DNA of 64,000 nucleotides from Anas platyrhynchos. Lineage: Eukaryota; Chordata; Aves; Anseriformes; Anatidae. The notes beneath the pieces are model-generated. The model searched no databases. It was not told the origin of the DNA and saw only the letters and a program-made list of their open reading frames with translations. A program made the translations under genes and the position numbers. How positions within the stretch are numbered: the stretch's first letter is position 1; each line of letters opens with the position of its first letter. The stretch lies in assembly GCF_047663525.1 (NCBI RefSeq), contig NC_092600.1:6010001-6074000 (forward strand), given 5' to 3'. This document shows, in pieces, positions 45,149 to 57,600 of the stretch.

Positions 45149-45687
45149 TTAAAACATCACCTCCTCGCAGCTGCCGTAGTCGCTCTCCACCATGTCGGAG
45201 CCCTCGTAGTTGGGGGGCGGCAGGGGCTGGGCGCGGAGGCCGGGCTGGTGGTGGCCCACCACCTCGCAGTCGGCGTAGGACGGCTGCGCCACGCTCAGCC
45301 TCATGCTCACCCGCTTGTAGCCGGGTTCGGGCTGGTAGGGGACCCCTTCGCCCTGCACCAGCTGGGCCGGGTAGTAGCTGATGGCCGTGTACTCGTTCTG
45401 GCACTGGGAGGCTCCCATCTCCACCGGCCCCAGCGGCAAGAAGTCCTCCAGGTTCTGGTTGCTGTAGCGGGGAGGGATGGGGGCCCGCTTGTTGCTCTGG
45501 TCCAGCGGGAAGGGGAAGCCCCCGTACAGAGCCACCGGCTCAGCGTCGGCCGGAGGAGGGGGCGGCGGGGGGAGAGGAGGGTGGGAGGAGGAGGCGGGGG
45601 GGGCTTGGATGATCTCGTAGTGGGAATACTCCTGGACGTCCGAGGAGAGGTAGCGGGGCGGCCAGTAGGTTGTTTCTGCTGGGTAGA
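45149..45687 (-). CDS. FAT2: FAT2 terminal coding exon (cytoplasmic tail)
   Basis: 179 codons including the stop at 45149-45151. Reads [20 protein letters not shown], a proline-rich [14 protein letters not shown], then [20 protein letters not shown] and the C-terminus [16 protein letters not shown]. The terminal V-M-F fits a class II PDZ ligand. The Pro run follows a Leu, as in EVH1-type ligands. Confidence 0.96.
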
Positions 45688-48600
45688 CTGGAAGAGAAGA
45701 GAGCTGTGTTAGCTGCGGTGCGTGCCCCGGGTTGGGGTTTTCCCTCTCCTGCCCGCCTGCTGATTCCCACTGTGTGAGCCTGAGCCTGCAGGAGATAGGG
45801 TGGAGGGGAGAGAGGAGCTGTGGGGACTGGAGAGCTGCAGTGTCTGCCCCGGGAGAAGATGGGATTTCGGGGCACCCCTACCTGTGCCAGGGCAGTGCTC
45901 CCACCAGGCTTCTGGCACCCCCTGCCCTAACAAACGACATGCTTCAGCACGCCACATGGATGCAAAAAGCTTCCACAATGAAGGGATGGTGCAGAGCAAG
46001 TGATCCACTTGATCCCTTTCCCTGTACTTCACTCTTGTGAGCTCTCTTTGGCAGCTCTCTTGGAGGCTGAGCTCCTGGGCAGGAACAGAGCAGGGACCTG
46101 GCTGCCTGGAGCCGCATTTCCCTCCGGGCATGATCCCTCTGGCTGTGGGCGTTTGGTGTGAAAGACTCCACTAAAACTCCTGCTGACTTTTAGGATCTTA
46201 AATATTCCCCACCAGCTTCAACATCCCCTTTTACAGGGACTTCTGACCCTGGGCACGTGGGAATCCAGGCTGTGCATTAATGGATCCCCTGCTGCTTGTG
46301 TAGGGAGCTGAGTGAATTAAAGCTGAAAATGGGGGTGTAGAGGTGACACCTGGGGAAGGGAAGAGCCAGTGGAGGGACTAGGGCAGCATTCACCCACATT
46401 TTACTTTGCTCTGCCCAACACCGTTGCTCTCCCATGTTTGCAAACGCGTGACCACCTCACAGGGGTAAAGGGACCTGGCAAGAGCAAGCCAAAACTGCAG
46501 CTACTGACCCATCTCCTCCCTGGCCCAGGTGCACTTGACGAAGGACTCGTTGTCGGAGTTGGAGGGGGGCGCGGCGGGGGGCAGGTTGGGCGCCACGCTG
46601 CACACGATGGTGCCCCGGTGCTTGGGGGCATTGGCCGAGTTGAAGGTGACGAACTCAGGGGTGCCGCTGGCTTTGCGCTGCTCCGGCGTGGCCCGGTCCA
46701 GGTTGTTGTGCGCCGTGTCGCCGAGGATGTTGAGCTCGATGGGGGGCACGGCTTGGGTGCCCACGCCCACGCTCTTGGAGAACTCGCTCTTGGAGAGCAG
46801 GTCGGGGTCCTCCCGGGCCACCGGCTTGTGCGCCTTGGCGCGGTGGCGGTAGCGCTTGCGGATGAGCACGAAGGCCACGGCCAGGATGGCCACCCCCAGC
46901 ACGCCGGCCACGATCTCGGCGATCTCCTCCGGGCCCACCGCCCACTGTGTGGGCACGATGGCGGGGGTGATGATGGGCTGCGTGCAGTAGTCCCCCTGGT
47001 AATCCGACGGGCAGATGCAGTGGATGGAGCCCTGGGCACTCACGCAGCGCCCCGCGTTGCGGCACGGGTTGTCTTGGCACTCCTCGGCCAGCTTCTCGCA
47101 CCTGGGAAGGGATGGGGACAACATCAGCCTGGGGAAGAGGCTAAAGCTGCACCATCCTGCTCAGAGCTCTGGTTTATACCACCTGGGGTGTCCCCTCCGG
47201 GCCTCTGCCTCCCTTGCCAGCCGCCCGTGCTACCTGCCTCTCCTGGCAGAGGACGGGGATCCTGGCATTTACAATAGTGCTTTTCATAAGGAGGCTGCAA
47301 GGTTTACAGGATGGTCATTTTTTGGTATTTTATGGAGCATATGCAGAGCTGAGACTGAATTCTCTGTCCTGCTCTGCCCCGTAGAACCTAAATGTTTTCC
47401 TTTCTCACTCGCCTGCAGGACAGGGACTTTCCCTTCCAGCAGTAATGATCTCCCCATGCTAGGTGGAATATGCACTGGTTGATTTTCCTTCCTTTTTTTT
47501 TTTTTCCCTATTACTCTTACTGCAGAGACACTATGAAGTGTTCACTTCTCTAATTTCTTAGCTATTGCTTTACGATGTGTGAGCCGGCGTGTGTGCCATT
47601 CCAAGTATCACACTGCCACCTAATGCCCAGATACATTCCCTTATCCAGGAGTTGCAGTAATGATTTCTGCCTTCATATTTGTTAAAAACACCACTTTTCA
47701 CCCAAGCTAAGTGACTCGGGGCCCCACGCAGGGCACCTCTGGTGGCGCTGGGCTGGAGGCAGGGGCAGGGAGCTTGGGGAGGGTGCGTGGCTGCGGCGGG
47801 TGACACCAGCAGCAGAGCAGCCTCTGGGCTTGGTGAGTTCTCCAGCTGTGGATATTTGGCAAGCACTCGCTGACATTTAGTGTAGGGGAAACATATCCGG
47901 GCTGTAACATTGCTGGTGAGAACTCCAAAGTGGTGTTAACCATAGGGTTCGGGGCTAAAGCCAAACACTGTGATGTCTGGTGATAACAGGGACCAGTAGC
48001 ACATCATGTTCCCAGCCCACCACAGGACACCTCCTGGCCTTACCTTTCGCCCAGGTACCAGTCGGGGCAGTGGCAGGAGTAGCCGGTGGCGGAGAGGACG
48101 CAGGTGCCCCCGTGCAAACAGGGCTTGGAGTCACAGGGGCTGTCTCCTAGCTCGCAGCGCTCCCCAGAAAACAGCCCGGAGCAGATGCAGGTGTAACCTG
48201 GAGGGGTGAGAGGGAGCTGTAAGGAGACCGCATCCGCATGGAGGAACTGGTGAGAGCAGTGTGGAGCAGTGCCCGGCACTCATAGCACAAATGGAGGGCT
48301 CAATCCAGCTGCCTGAGCACACGCACTTGGTGCTGCTGGATGTTTGTGGGGCACCCAAACCATCCTTGGAGGACTGGTACCCACATTACAGGACCTGGAG
48401 GAGTTGCTGGAGGCTTTGGGCGCTGCGGAGCTGTTTAGTGAAGTGAAGCCTGCCCTCTCCTGACACAGTGCCTCACCAGACAGCACATGGCTTTATTGCA
48501 CGGAGAAACTGGGGGACAAACTTAGATTAAATGAAGGGGAGCCTGGTGGGCTGCATCAGCGTTTCTGGCCCTGCTAAAAGCGATCCCGTGCAACCCATTG

Positions 48601-51600
48601 TTCTCTGCAGCCTCGGTCCTGCGAGTCCTGGCGGTGCGAGGCGCCTGTCTCGGCACGCCTGGCTTCTCCTGCCTGCAGGAGGTGACTGGTCGCAGCCAGA
48701 GGAACCCGGCATACCTGGGGACGTGGAGGGGCTGCTGCTGCCTGGGTTTTGGGCTGCTGCTTCGTGGAGCCCAAAAATGGGAACATCCCTGGCTCTGCTG
48801 AGATCCTGCCAGTCTCTCAGCTGGTGGTGCTGTGCGGGAAGGTCAGGCTTGCCACGCTGCAGCACGCTCCAAGTCTTGGCTGCTCAGCCACGAGCCAAAC
48901 TTCCCCGCTTTAGAGCGCAGTGCGAGCAAGGGCAGACCTGTTCCCACACGCGTGCCAGGGGCTGTGCAGCCAGGACTTGCCGGCGCTCGCTCGGCAGGTG
49001 CTGGACATCGCCCGTGGGGCTGCGTGTGCGCACACACACGTGTTCCTGGGCGCGGGGCTTGCCTGCGTTCGCCCTGTGCTCCCGGTTGATGTGGTGCCTG
49101 GTCTGGCTTTGACCCTTTCGGCACAGACGCGTTCTCACGTGGCTCGTGGCCCACCCGGGCTCGTTTGCCCAGACGTGCCTTAGCCTGTGCGGGTAATCCC
49201 GTGCCTGCGGTCCCCGGGCAGAGCTCTGCACAAACTCGCGCTGCGTGCCCGCGGTGTCCGGCAGTGAGCCCGCGGGGCTGCAGGAAGCCGCACGCCCCGG
49301 CTAACCTCACTGCTACGCCTCCCTCCAGCAACCCCTGCCCTGCAGAAATGCCCTGTGCAATCCTGCTGGGGCTGCATCCCACAAGAACCCTGCTGGGCAG
49401 CTGGCCGTTTGCAGGGGAGGCTGTTCACGCTGGGAGGAAGCTATGGGAAGGGCGCTGGGTGATTATTAACAAGGGAGGGATTTTCTTTCCCCTTTGTATC
49501 CTCTCTGCAAAGCTTGCAGGTGCTGCCTTGACCCACTGCAGAAGTGAGTTTTCACCTGGAGGGCTTTGAGCCTCTTCCAGGCCAGCCAGAGGGGATTTCC
49601 AGGCAGAGGGGTGCAGGGCTAAGGCTGAGGCACTAGGGCCAGCCAGGATAACTGGTGTGGACAGCTTGCGTCAAACGAGTTCACCTGAGCCAGGCAGCTG
49701 CTGAGTCGGCAGGGCTGGGGATCTCGTTCCCAGCAGCTGTGGGCAGGGCAGGAGGAGCTCTGCTCCCTCCTCCGGTCCTTGCTTGCTCGCTGGGCAGGGT
49801 TTGGGCTTTGGCAGCTGACCCAGGGAGCGCAGAGCTCCTGCCCCACTCCACAGCCTGCAGAGCACCCCATGCCCAGAGGGTGCCCGTCTCGGGCGATGGG
49901 GTGCTGTGGGGTGCAGACCCACTGCTGTGCTGGCAGCTGGGATGTGGGTGCACAGCATGAGGGGGGAGCTGGGAGGGGGTCCTCGCTCTGGGATGAGCCC
50001 TTTTTGTGATGCAGCTGGTGGGAAAAGCCCTTTGATGGGAGCTGGGGCAGTGGGGAGCCTGTCTGGGGCAGAGCCTGGTGCCAAACCTCTGCTGAGCACC
50101 CGCACCCCTCGTTAACCTGCCGCTCTTGGATGTCAGCTCGCTGTTTTCCCATATCCTTTCCCATAGCCCCGGGGAGTCACCGAGTGCAGTGGGGATAGAT
50201 GAAGATCTTGGCTTGTTCCTGCCCAGATACCATCGCTGCATGATCCCATCTCGCCCAATTCCGACCTCACTAATGGCTCCTTAAGCAAAGGGGATGTAGC
50301 GGGGAGGGTGGAATTTCTATTTGCGTCTGAATTTTTGGCAAAGGTGCTCTCTCCTAGGTCATGCACGCTCCTTAGAAATGTGCTCCTGCCCTCTGGGCCA
50401 CGGCCCTCTGCTGAGAGCCAGGAGGGTGATCTCATGGCCCCGGCTGCTCCTGCACTGAGCCAGCTATCCCTTGAGTTCCCCTGAGACCAGGGACCTCTCA
50501 CTCAAGAAGCCCCTTGATAGGGACAAATGAAGAAGTTGTGACTTTCCCTTCCCTCGTTGCTCCCCTGTAGGATATCCACGTACCTCCTCCGTGGGTTTCG
50601 GAGCACATCCCGTTGTTGAGGCACGGATTGCTGCTGCAGGCACCGGTCGGGGAGCAGCACTGCTTTATCCCCACCTCCTCCACCACTTCCTTGGATTGCC
50701 CTTTCCCGGGCAGGAGGACCACTTCCCTGCCGTTGATCGCAAGCACATCCAGGCAGCCCCTGAACCCTCGTGTGACTCTCTGGGACTGGAGGGGTTGCCG
50801 GAGGCCCCCAAAAAGCAGGTCTCGTCTGCCCTGGGAGATGCCACAGGTCCCTGGCAGCTGGAGAGAGGCGTTCCCCAGGCCGTCGATGAGCAGGCGGACA
50901 GACGTGTTCTTCACCTCCAGGAAGACCGAGTGCCACTCGCCGTCGCTCACGAGGCGCGAGGAGGAGAGGTTCCCAGTGTAGCTGCCCCGACAGCTGTAGC
51001 CGAGGTGAGGCACCCCGTTCACCACCTGCAAAACACATCCCAGGGGGCCCGGTTAGCTGTGGTACAGGTGGGTGGTGTTTGTGGGGGCTCTCCGCATTCC
51101 TCTTGCTACTTAGTCCCCTCTCTCCCTGCCTGAGCATTGTGAATCAAGAAGGATCCCAGTTTTTAGGCCCCAAGAATTACCAGCTAGGCAAATACAGCCC
51201 CTGAAATCTCTTTTATTTTACAAACCACCTTCGTCTTGCTGGCACAACTTCGCCCATGGCCCTGCAACCACTGACCACTGGGAGGGAGGGAGGGAAGCTC
51301 ACCCTATAACAGGGTGCAGAGCCATGCGATAGTGCTGCTGCAGCTGCTCACCCTTTCTTCCCCCTTCTCGAGCCTAATCAGAGCCCTGGTATTCAGGCTG
51401 TCCTAACTCCATCACCGGGCACAGATGGGCTCTTGTTCTGGGCCACGTGGCCTTCATTCTTTTCTCACTGTCTCGCTAGCGGTGGGGAAGGTGCTGGAGT
51501 GGTTCCCGCTTTGGCATGGGTGAGGGATGCTGAAAGGACCTCGACGAGGAGCAGCACCCGGCAGCTTTCTCTGGGGGAGGCAAGGAGAAGGCAGGAGGCA

Positions 51601-54600
51601 GAGAAAGGGATTCCTGTTGTACCCAGCTCCTCATCAGCCTGCCAGAAACCCAGGCCAAAGCTGCTAATAGGGATTGCAATCCAGTCCTTGCTCTCCAGCG
51701 GATGGGAGGGAGACAATCAAGTTACTGAGCTTCCAAAAGCAAACCGTGGTCTCCTGCACTGAACTGGGCCATCAGGAATTCCTGTCTGCAACCCAAGATT
51801 CCTCTTTAAAACTCATGGAAGAAGGAGGGAGGAAAGGTTAGCTGTGTTGTTTTGGGATGAACTCAGGGGTAAATCCCTTTTTCACCTTTTCTCCCCAGTG
51901 CTCTGTTGATAAAAGCTCTCCTTCATAGAAACCAAGAGCCCATGGAGAAGGAGAAATGACAGAACAAGACATTCACAGAAAACCTGCACAGCTTGCTGCT
52001 GGGAATGCCAAGCAGATGAGATCTCCACTGGGGGACATTAGAGACGAGGAGTGGCGATGCTTGGAAGAAGCTAGAGCAAGAGGAGTGATTATGGGCTACA
52101 CCAAACTGTAGAGGAACCTACATCTGGTATGATCGGGCTGCTCTGGAGGGGCCAAATGCAGAGTGGGACATCAGTTCACTCTTAGAGAAGTCTGTGGCAC
52201 AAACAAAGCTCAGTGAGAGGAGAGTGCACACACCGAAAGAAGCAGGGATGACAAAGGGAAGGGAGAACTGGATGCAGCCGGCACGTGCTGTGGAAGGGCC
52301 TCAGGGCAACGTGTGTGTGAATCCCTTTGCACGATTGGCAGGCGCACCAGAGAGCTTTGTCACTTTGCTTTATCTGGAGGAAGGTGATTTCACTTCAGAT
52401 GGGTCTGTAGATTGGGCTTATCGATTTCTGGGGCTGGGAGACAGCTGAGAACTCAATTCCCTGGAGCAAGAGCTGATGGACTGCCAAGTCCTTCCCAGCG
52501 TGCCTGGCTTGCCATCCTGTCCCTGCGTCCTGCTTCTGAATATCGGTAGAGCTTAGCAACTGGAAGAGCGATGACATGCATACCCCTGGGAGAAGCTGTC
52601 CTCTTTACCAAATCTCCAAACTGTCAGCTAAAATTCTTTCACAGCTTTGTCTCATACCTAGAACAGGGCAGTCCCCAAAGCTTAAAATCCTGAGGGCTTC
52701 CTTCAGTCATTCAGGCCAGACAGACCCTTCTTGAGAAGCTGTATTTCTCTCATCAGCCCTTTGCAGCATGGCTTAAAGTCCCAGCTGGAGGTGGGCACAG
52801 GACATGGAGATGATGTTTCTCTGCTTTTGTCCGTAATGGTTAGGGATGTGACAGCAGGAACAACACATACTTTGGGTTGGTCTCTGGGTGTTGGCCACTG
52901 CACAGCTTCCTGTCTGTGTCGGTCTTTTGTAGCAGTGGGAGGAAAAGTGTTTCAAGATAGGAAGATGGGATTGCGAAACCATGAGAAGGGACGAGGGAGC
53001 TGGGGGACAGGATGCACACTTGCAGGTAGATTTGCAGTGTGTAGATCACAATGTGATTAGTCTCGGGGATAAGTCTCAGTAAGCTGATAAGAACATCCCG
53101 TGATCTTGGTCTCCAGTTAGACCAATTTTAATTGGCGGGGAATATACAACCCCCCTATTCTTTATTCATCTGCTTTTCTAGATCAATTACTAGAGATGTT
53201 TACTACTGCATCTTCTTTCTCTGGTTCCCTTCCCTGAAACAATAAGTGCTTTTTACACTGGAAAGAAGCCCTGCATGTTGTGATCCGTACCTCCAACACT
53301 GACTGGTCGGTCCCGTTGGCGGAGAACACCACGGCGTGCTGCTGGTGGGTCTTCAGACGAAAGTGCATGTGCCAGGACCCCGCCTGAGAGTGCTGGTACC
53401 AAATGTAGCTGTGGCCTCCGAACCTCACAGCCGTTCCTGGAAGCAGAGTGAGCAAAAGGTCTCATCTTTGTCACATTTTGAGGCTGTATGCAGCCTTGCC
53501 TCTTTTCCCAGCCGGACACCATAGCTGCCCAGCAACAATCCTGCCCACAGCAACCCACGTGCAGCTGCACTGCAGCTCCCACAGCTCCCATTTGGTGTTC
53601 CCAGTATTTCTTTTGGGTACACAACTGTAAGGCAGTCCTGCAATAGCAGCCCTGCGAGTTCTGTCCCACAGCAGCTTCTGGGTGCCCTCAGAATGGTCTA
53701 CAACACCCTTGGATTTCCTCTTCCTTTAACATGTCTTTATCTTAGCCTACAGTATCTCCCTACCTTTCCTGCCCAAGTGATGTGTTAACCTCTGTTGTCT
53801 CATTACTTGAAGCACTCTAGAGTACACATAACAAATATGCTCTACTTTCCTCCCCTGGAATTTATCAGTTAGTCTCTATTTTTCTGAGCCCTGAATAAAC
53901 ACAGGAGCTCAAAGATTGAAAATCTAATCATTGAGCTTTGTTACTTGCTAGGTATGAGTGACTTTTGCCAATATTACTGTTGTTTAATTAAATGCTACAG
54001 GAGATTCATAGGAAAAAAAAAAAAGAGTGAATTATTCAAGCTCTAAGAGGTTTATATTGTGGCGTGCTACCAAGAAGGATTGCTCACCATTGCAAGAACA
54101 GATTTGCTCCAGGCTGTGCCGCGGGGTGAGGACGCTGAGCCGGGCAGTGCTGTAAGTAGACATCATGCCTGGATCCAGCTGAATGGTCTCCTTGCAGACA
54201 CGGTGGGCACAGTCTGACCCATGGCACGGCACATGAATTGCCTTCTTCATCCGCAGTCCCACAAGCTGGTCCATCTCCCCTGCTGAGACGGTGATCTTGT
54301 TTGCCAGCACCCGAGGCTCATACAGGGAGCCGTGTGGCTCTCCGACGGCCAAGAGCAGGTCCACCCCATCAGAGGAAGCCGCGGGCTGCAGGCTGGCCAT
54401 GTGGATGTTCTGGCGCCGGGTGACAAGGACGTTTCCTAGAAACCTCTGCAAGTTGCGCCAGTGATCCCCCACAAACTCCTCCGGGGAGAGGTGTCGGAAG
54501 TGTAGCACCACCGCCTTGTCCAGCGCCTCCTGCGTGAAGCACCACACGTGGACGTTGACGCTGGTGCTGGCGGTGAAGGTGCCATCGCTCACCGTCACGT

Positions 54601-57600
54601 TCAGGAGGTAATGGCCATGGGGAAGCTTGTCCCCAGCGATGATCTTTCCGTCTGTGGCCCCAACGGAGAAGCGTCCCTCCCGGGGCACTTCTGCCACCAA
54701 CGTGTACACCAGCGTGTCGTGGGGGTCCCGGTCCGTGGCGTGGATCTTGCCCAGCACGCCGCCTCGGAAGGCTGCCTCGTTGGTGGTGATGAATATCTCC
54801 AGGGGAAGGGCGGAGGGGGCGTACTGGCTCTGCTCAGTCACTTGGATGTTTATGAATGCTGATGAGGACAGGGGAGGGATGCCGCTGTCGGAGACCTGAC
54901 AAAGAAAAGAGAAGGACCTGTTACAGCCGTGTGCTGCTTGCCATCCCTTGAGGGGCTGAGGTTTTGCCAAAGGACAGTGCCCTTCGCACAGGCAGCAATG
55001 GGTGGGAGCTCTCGGGCAGCAGGAATGGAGAAGGAGCAGGAAAAATTGGCAGCAGCGTTGGACCTCTGCCTGGGGCCGGCTTCCCGAGGGAAGCGGCAGC
55101 GTGCCTTCCAGCCTGGAGACTGATTGAGTCCTTCTGTTCGTGGTGGGGTCGCGCTCATTTCCGTGTGCTCATCAGCAGCTGAGGCACACCTGAGTGGCTC
55201 TGATTTCCTGAGGATTAATCATCTTTAGAGCTGCTGCCAATCTCTGGTGTTCCATACGTAACCGGGTGTACAGAGATAGATAAAAGCAGTTACGCACGTT
55301 GACACATTTGCTCACCTTCCGGACTGTTTAAGCCCATACCCCACCTCTGACAATGTCTGCCTAGCATGAGCCAAGGAAGCTCAGAATAGAAAAATGTGAA
55401 TAATCAGATTACAGGATAAGTCTCTCCCTCATCTTAGGCAGTTAGTGGTTGAGGTTTGTAATAATAATAGTACCTAGCTTTTAGAACGACTGCTAGTACT
55501 GGAGAAGTATGTACTTTACATGTTATTATGCTATTGTTTGTAAAACACTATCCTTAGTGATAACATTGAAAATTAATTCATTTACACTGCCACAGCAGAA
55601 ACCCTCAAAAAGAGGAGCTTAAATCACTTCCAGGATACTTGGAGAAAATCTGCACGATCACTTTAAACTGAAGTTGCGAGAATTATGCTGGGAAAAGCAT
55701 CTGCCTAAGGACACTGCTGACAGAGCACTTCTCATGATCATGTTAACTGATTTTATCAATGCTGAGGCTGGTTCCCAGCTTCTTGTGGGCAGAATTTGCA
55801 GAGCAATGAGCTCTGGACCTGACTCCAAACTGCAGAATTTTTTCCTGGATTGGATTTCTCCAATACCAGGGAATTTCCCATTGGGCTGTGCCATCCTAAT
55901 CTCATTGTGTTGCTCTTAAACAGGCTTTACCTGGACTTGTAAAAGGTACTGCTCTTTCACTCTTCTGTTCAGGATGGATGATGTCACCAGCAGACCATTT
56001 TGGGTGACATCAAAAGCCTTCCCATCATTGCCCTGTGTAATCTGGAATGAATACGGCGGCCCATTTTCTGGGGAGTCTCTGTCACTCATGATCAGCTCCA
56101 GGACACTTGTTCCCACGGGGGCATTCTCCTGAAATGCAGAAAGATGCTAGGGAAGAAAGAGAAGCAAAGAGACAAGGCCCAGGGGAACTCATATTGCTCC
56201 TAGGGCTGCTGGATAAGGAACAGCCCCCCGGCTTACCTGCACCACCACGCTGTAGTTGAGCTGGAAGAACCGAGGAGGGTTGTCATTGACATCAGACACA
56301 TGGACACGCACGGCGACATCGCTGGACTGAGCAGGGTGGCCGTTGTCTGTGGCTCGAACTGTCAGCGAGTAGCTGGAGATCTGGAGGATTCATAGTACAT
56401 GGTCACTTGGAGAAGTGCAAGAGTGGTGGCTTTTTCATGTTCATCTTTTACTACTACAGCTTGTTAAATAGCTTTGCCCTCAGCTAGTGGTCTCCCTCTG
56501 TAAATCAGCACCTTGCTGCAAAAAATCAGCCTCACAGTAGCTGCAGAGCAGGGAAACAACTTGCCAAAGATGGATGAGGCCCAAGCTGAGCAAACATCTG
56601 TCAGCAGTGGTTTGAGCTGCTACTGCTTTACGGAAGAGATTGTCCAGATGGCCTTTCCAGCTCCTGCCCATACCTATTTTCTGTAATGCTCTGATGAATA
56701 TGGGCATAAACCAGCCACATTAGTTTCCGTTTTGGGGCTTATGCTCACCCAGACAGCTTGAAGTACTGGTAGATCACAGCACAGAGCTGTGACCACTGAA
56801 GTCTGTATTGCCTTCTCCAAAGCCCACCTACACCACACCTATGGGTCTAGGAAATGAATGAATGAATGAATGAATGAAAGAGTTGCTTTCTGCTTATGGC
56901 ATTACCAGTAGATCATTCAGAAAACAGCAGGCAGCTGAATATACTGTGCTCCCTTGGGCTTCTGTGACACATCAGTTTTAATTTTCCTGTTTCCATTTTC
57001 TTGAACTCACCTCTTCCCTGTCCAGATGCTTGGCAATACTTATCTGCCCGCTTTTGGGCTGAATGGCAAAATGTCCCAGTGGGTTCCCTTCCACAATTGA
57101 ATATGTGATCTGGTTGTTCATTGCTCCATCCAAGTCGTCAGCTGACACCTGTCAGAGGAAAAAACAACTAGGACTCCTGGCCCCAAAGGGCCTGGCCGTG
57201 GGGGAATCTCCAGGGATGTGACCTCTTTGTAATTAAAGGGTATTGGTTTGAGCTTGCTTTAAATGAGGAGGAAAGAAGGTGTTTTACATCAGTGTCATTC
57301 ATGAGTTTTCTCTGGGAAAATAAAGATAAGCAAAGCTTCAGAATTGGCTTTCTCCTTGTTCCTTTCCTGACCTCGCCATCCCTGTGATGTTAACGCAGGC
57401 TGGGCAGAGGATTCCACACGGCAATACCCTGACTCCTCTACTCTGCACTAGGGAATCCCCTGCCTTCCTCAGGCCTCAATGGTGTGGGCTATTGGCAGAC
57501 ATTTTAGCTCTTTTGGGAGGTCCTCAAAGCTCCTGAGCCCTCCTTAGGTTTTCCCAGCTTCATTCAAAGGTGCCTTCTGAAGCAAAGTGTCAGCCCTGTC

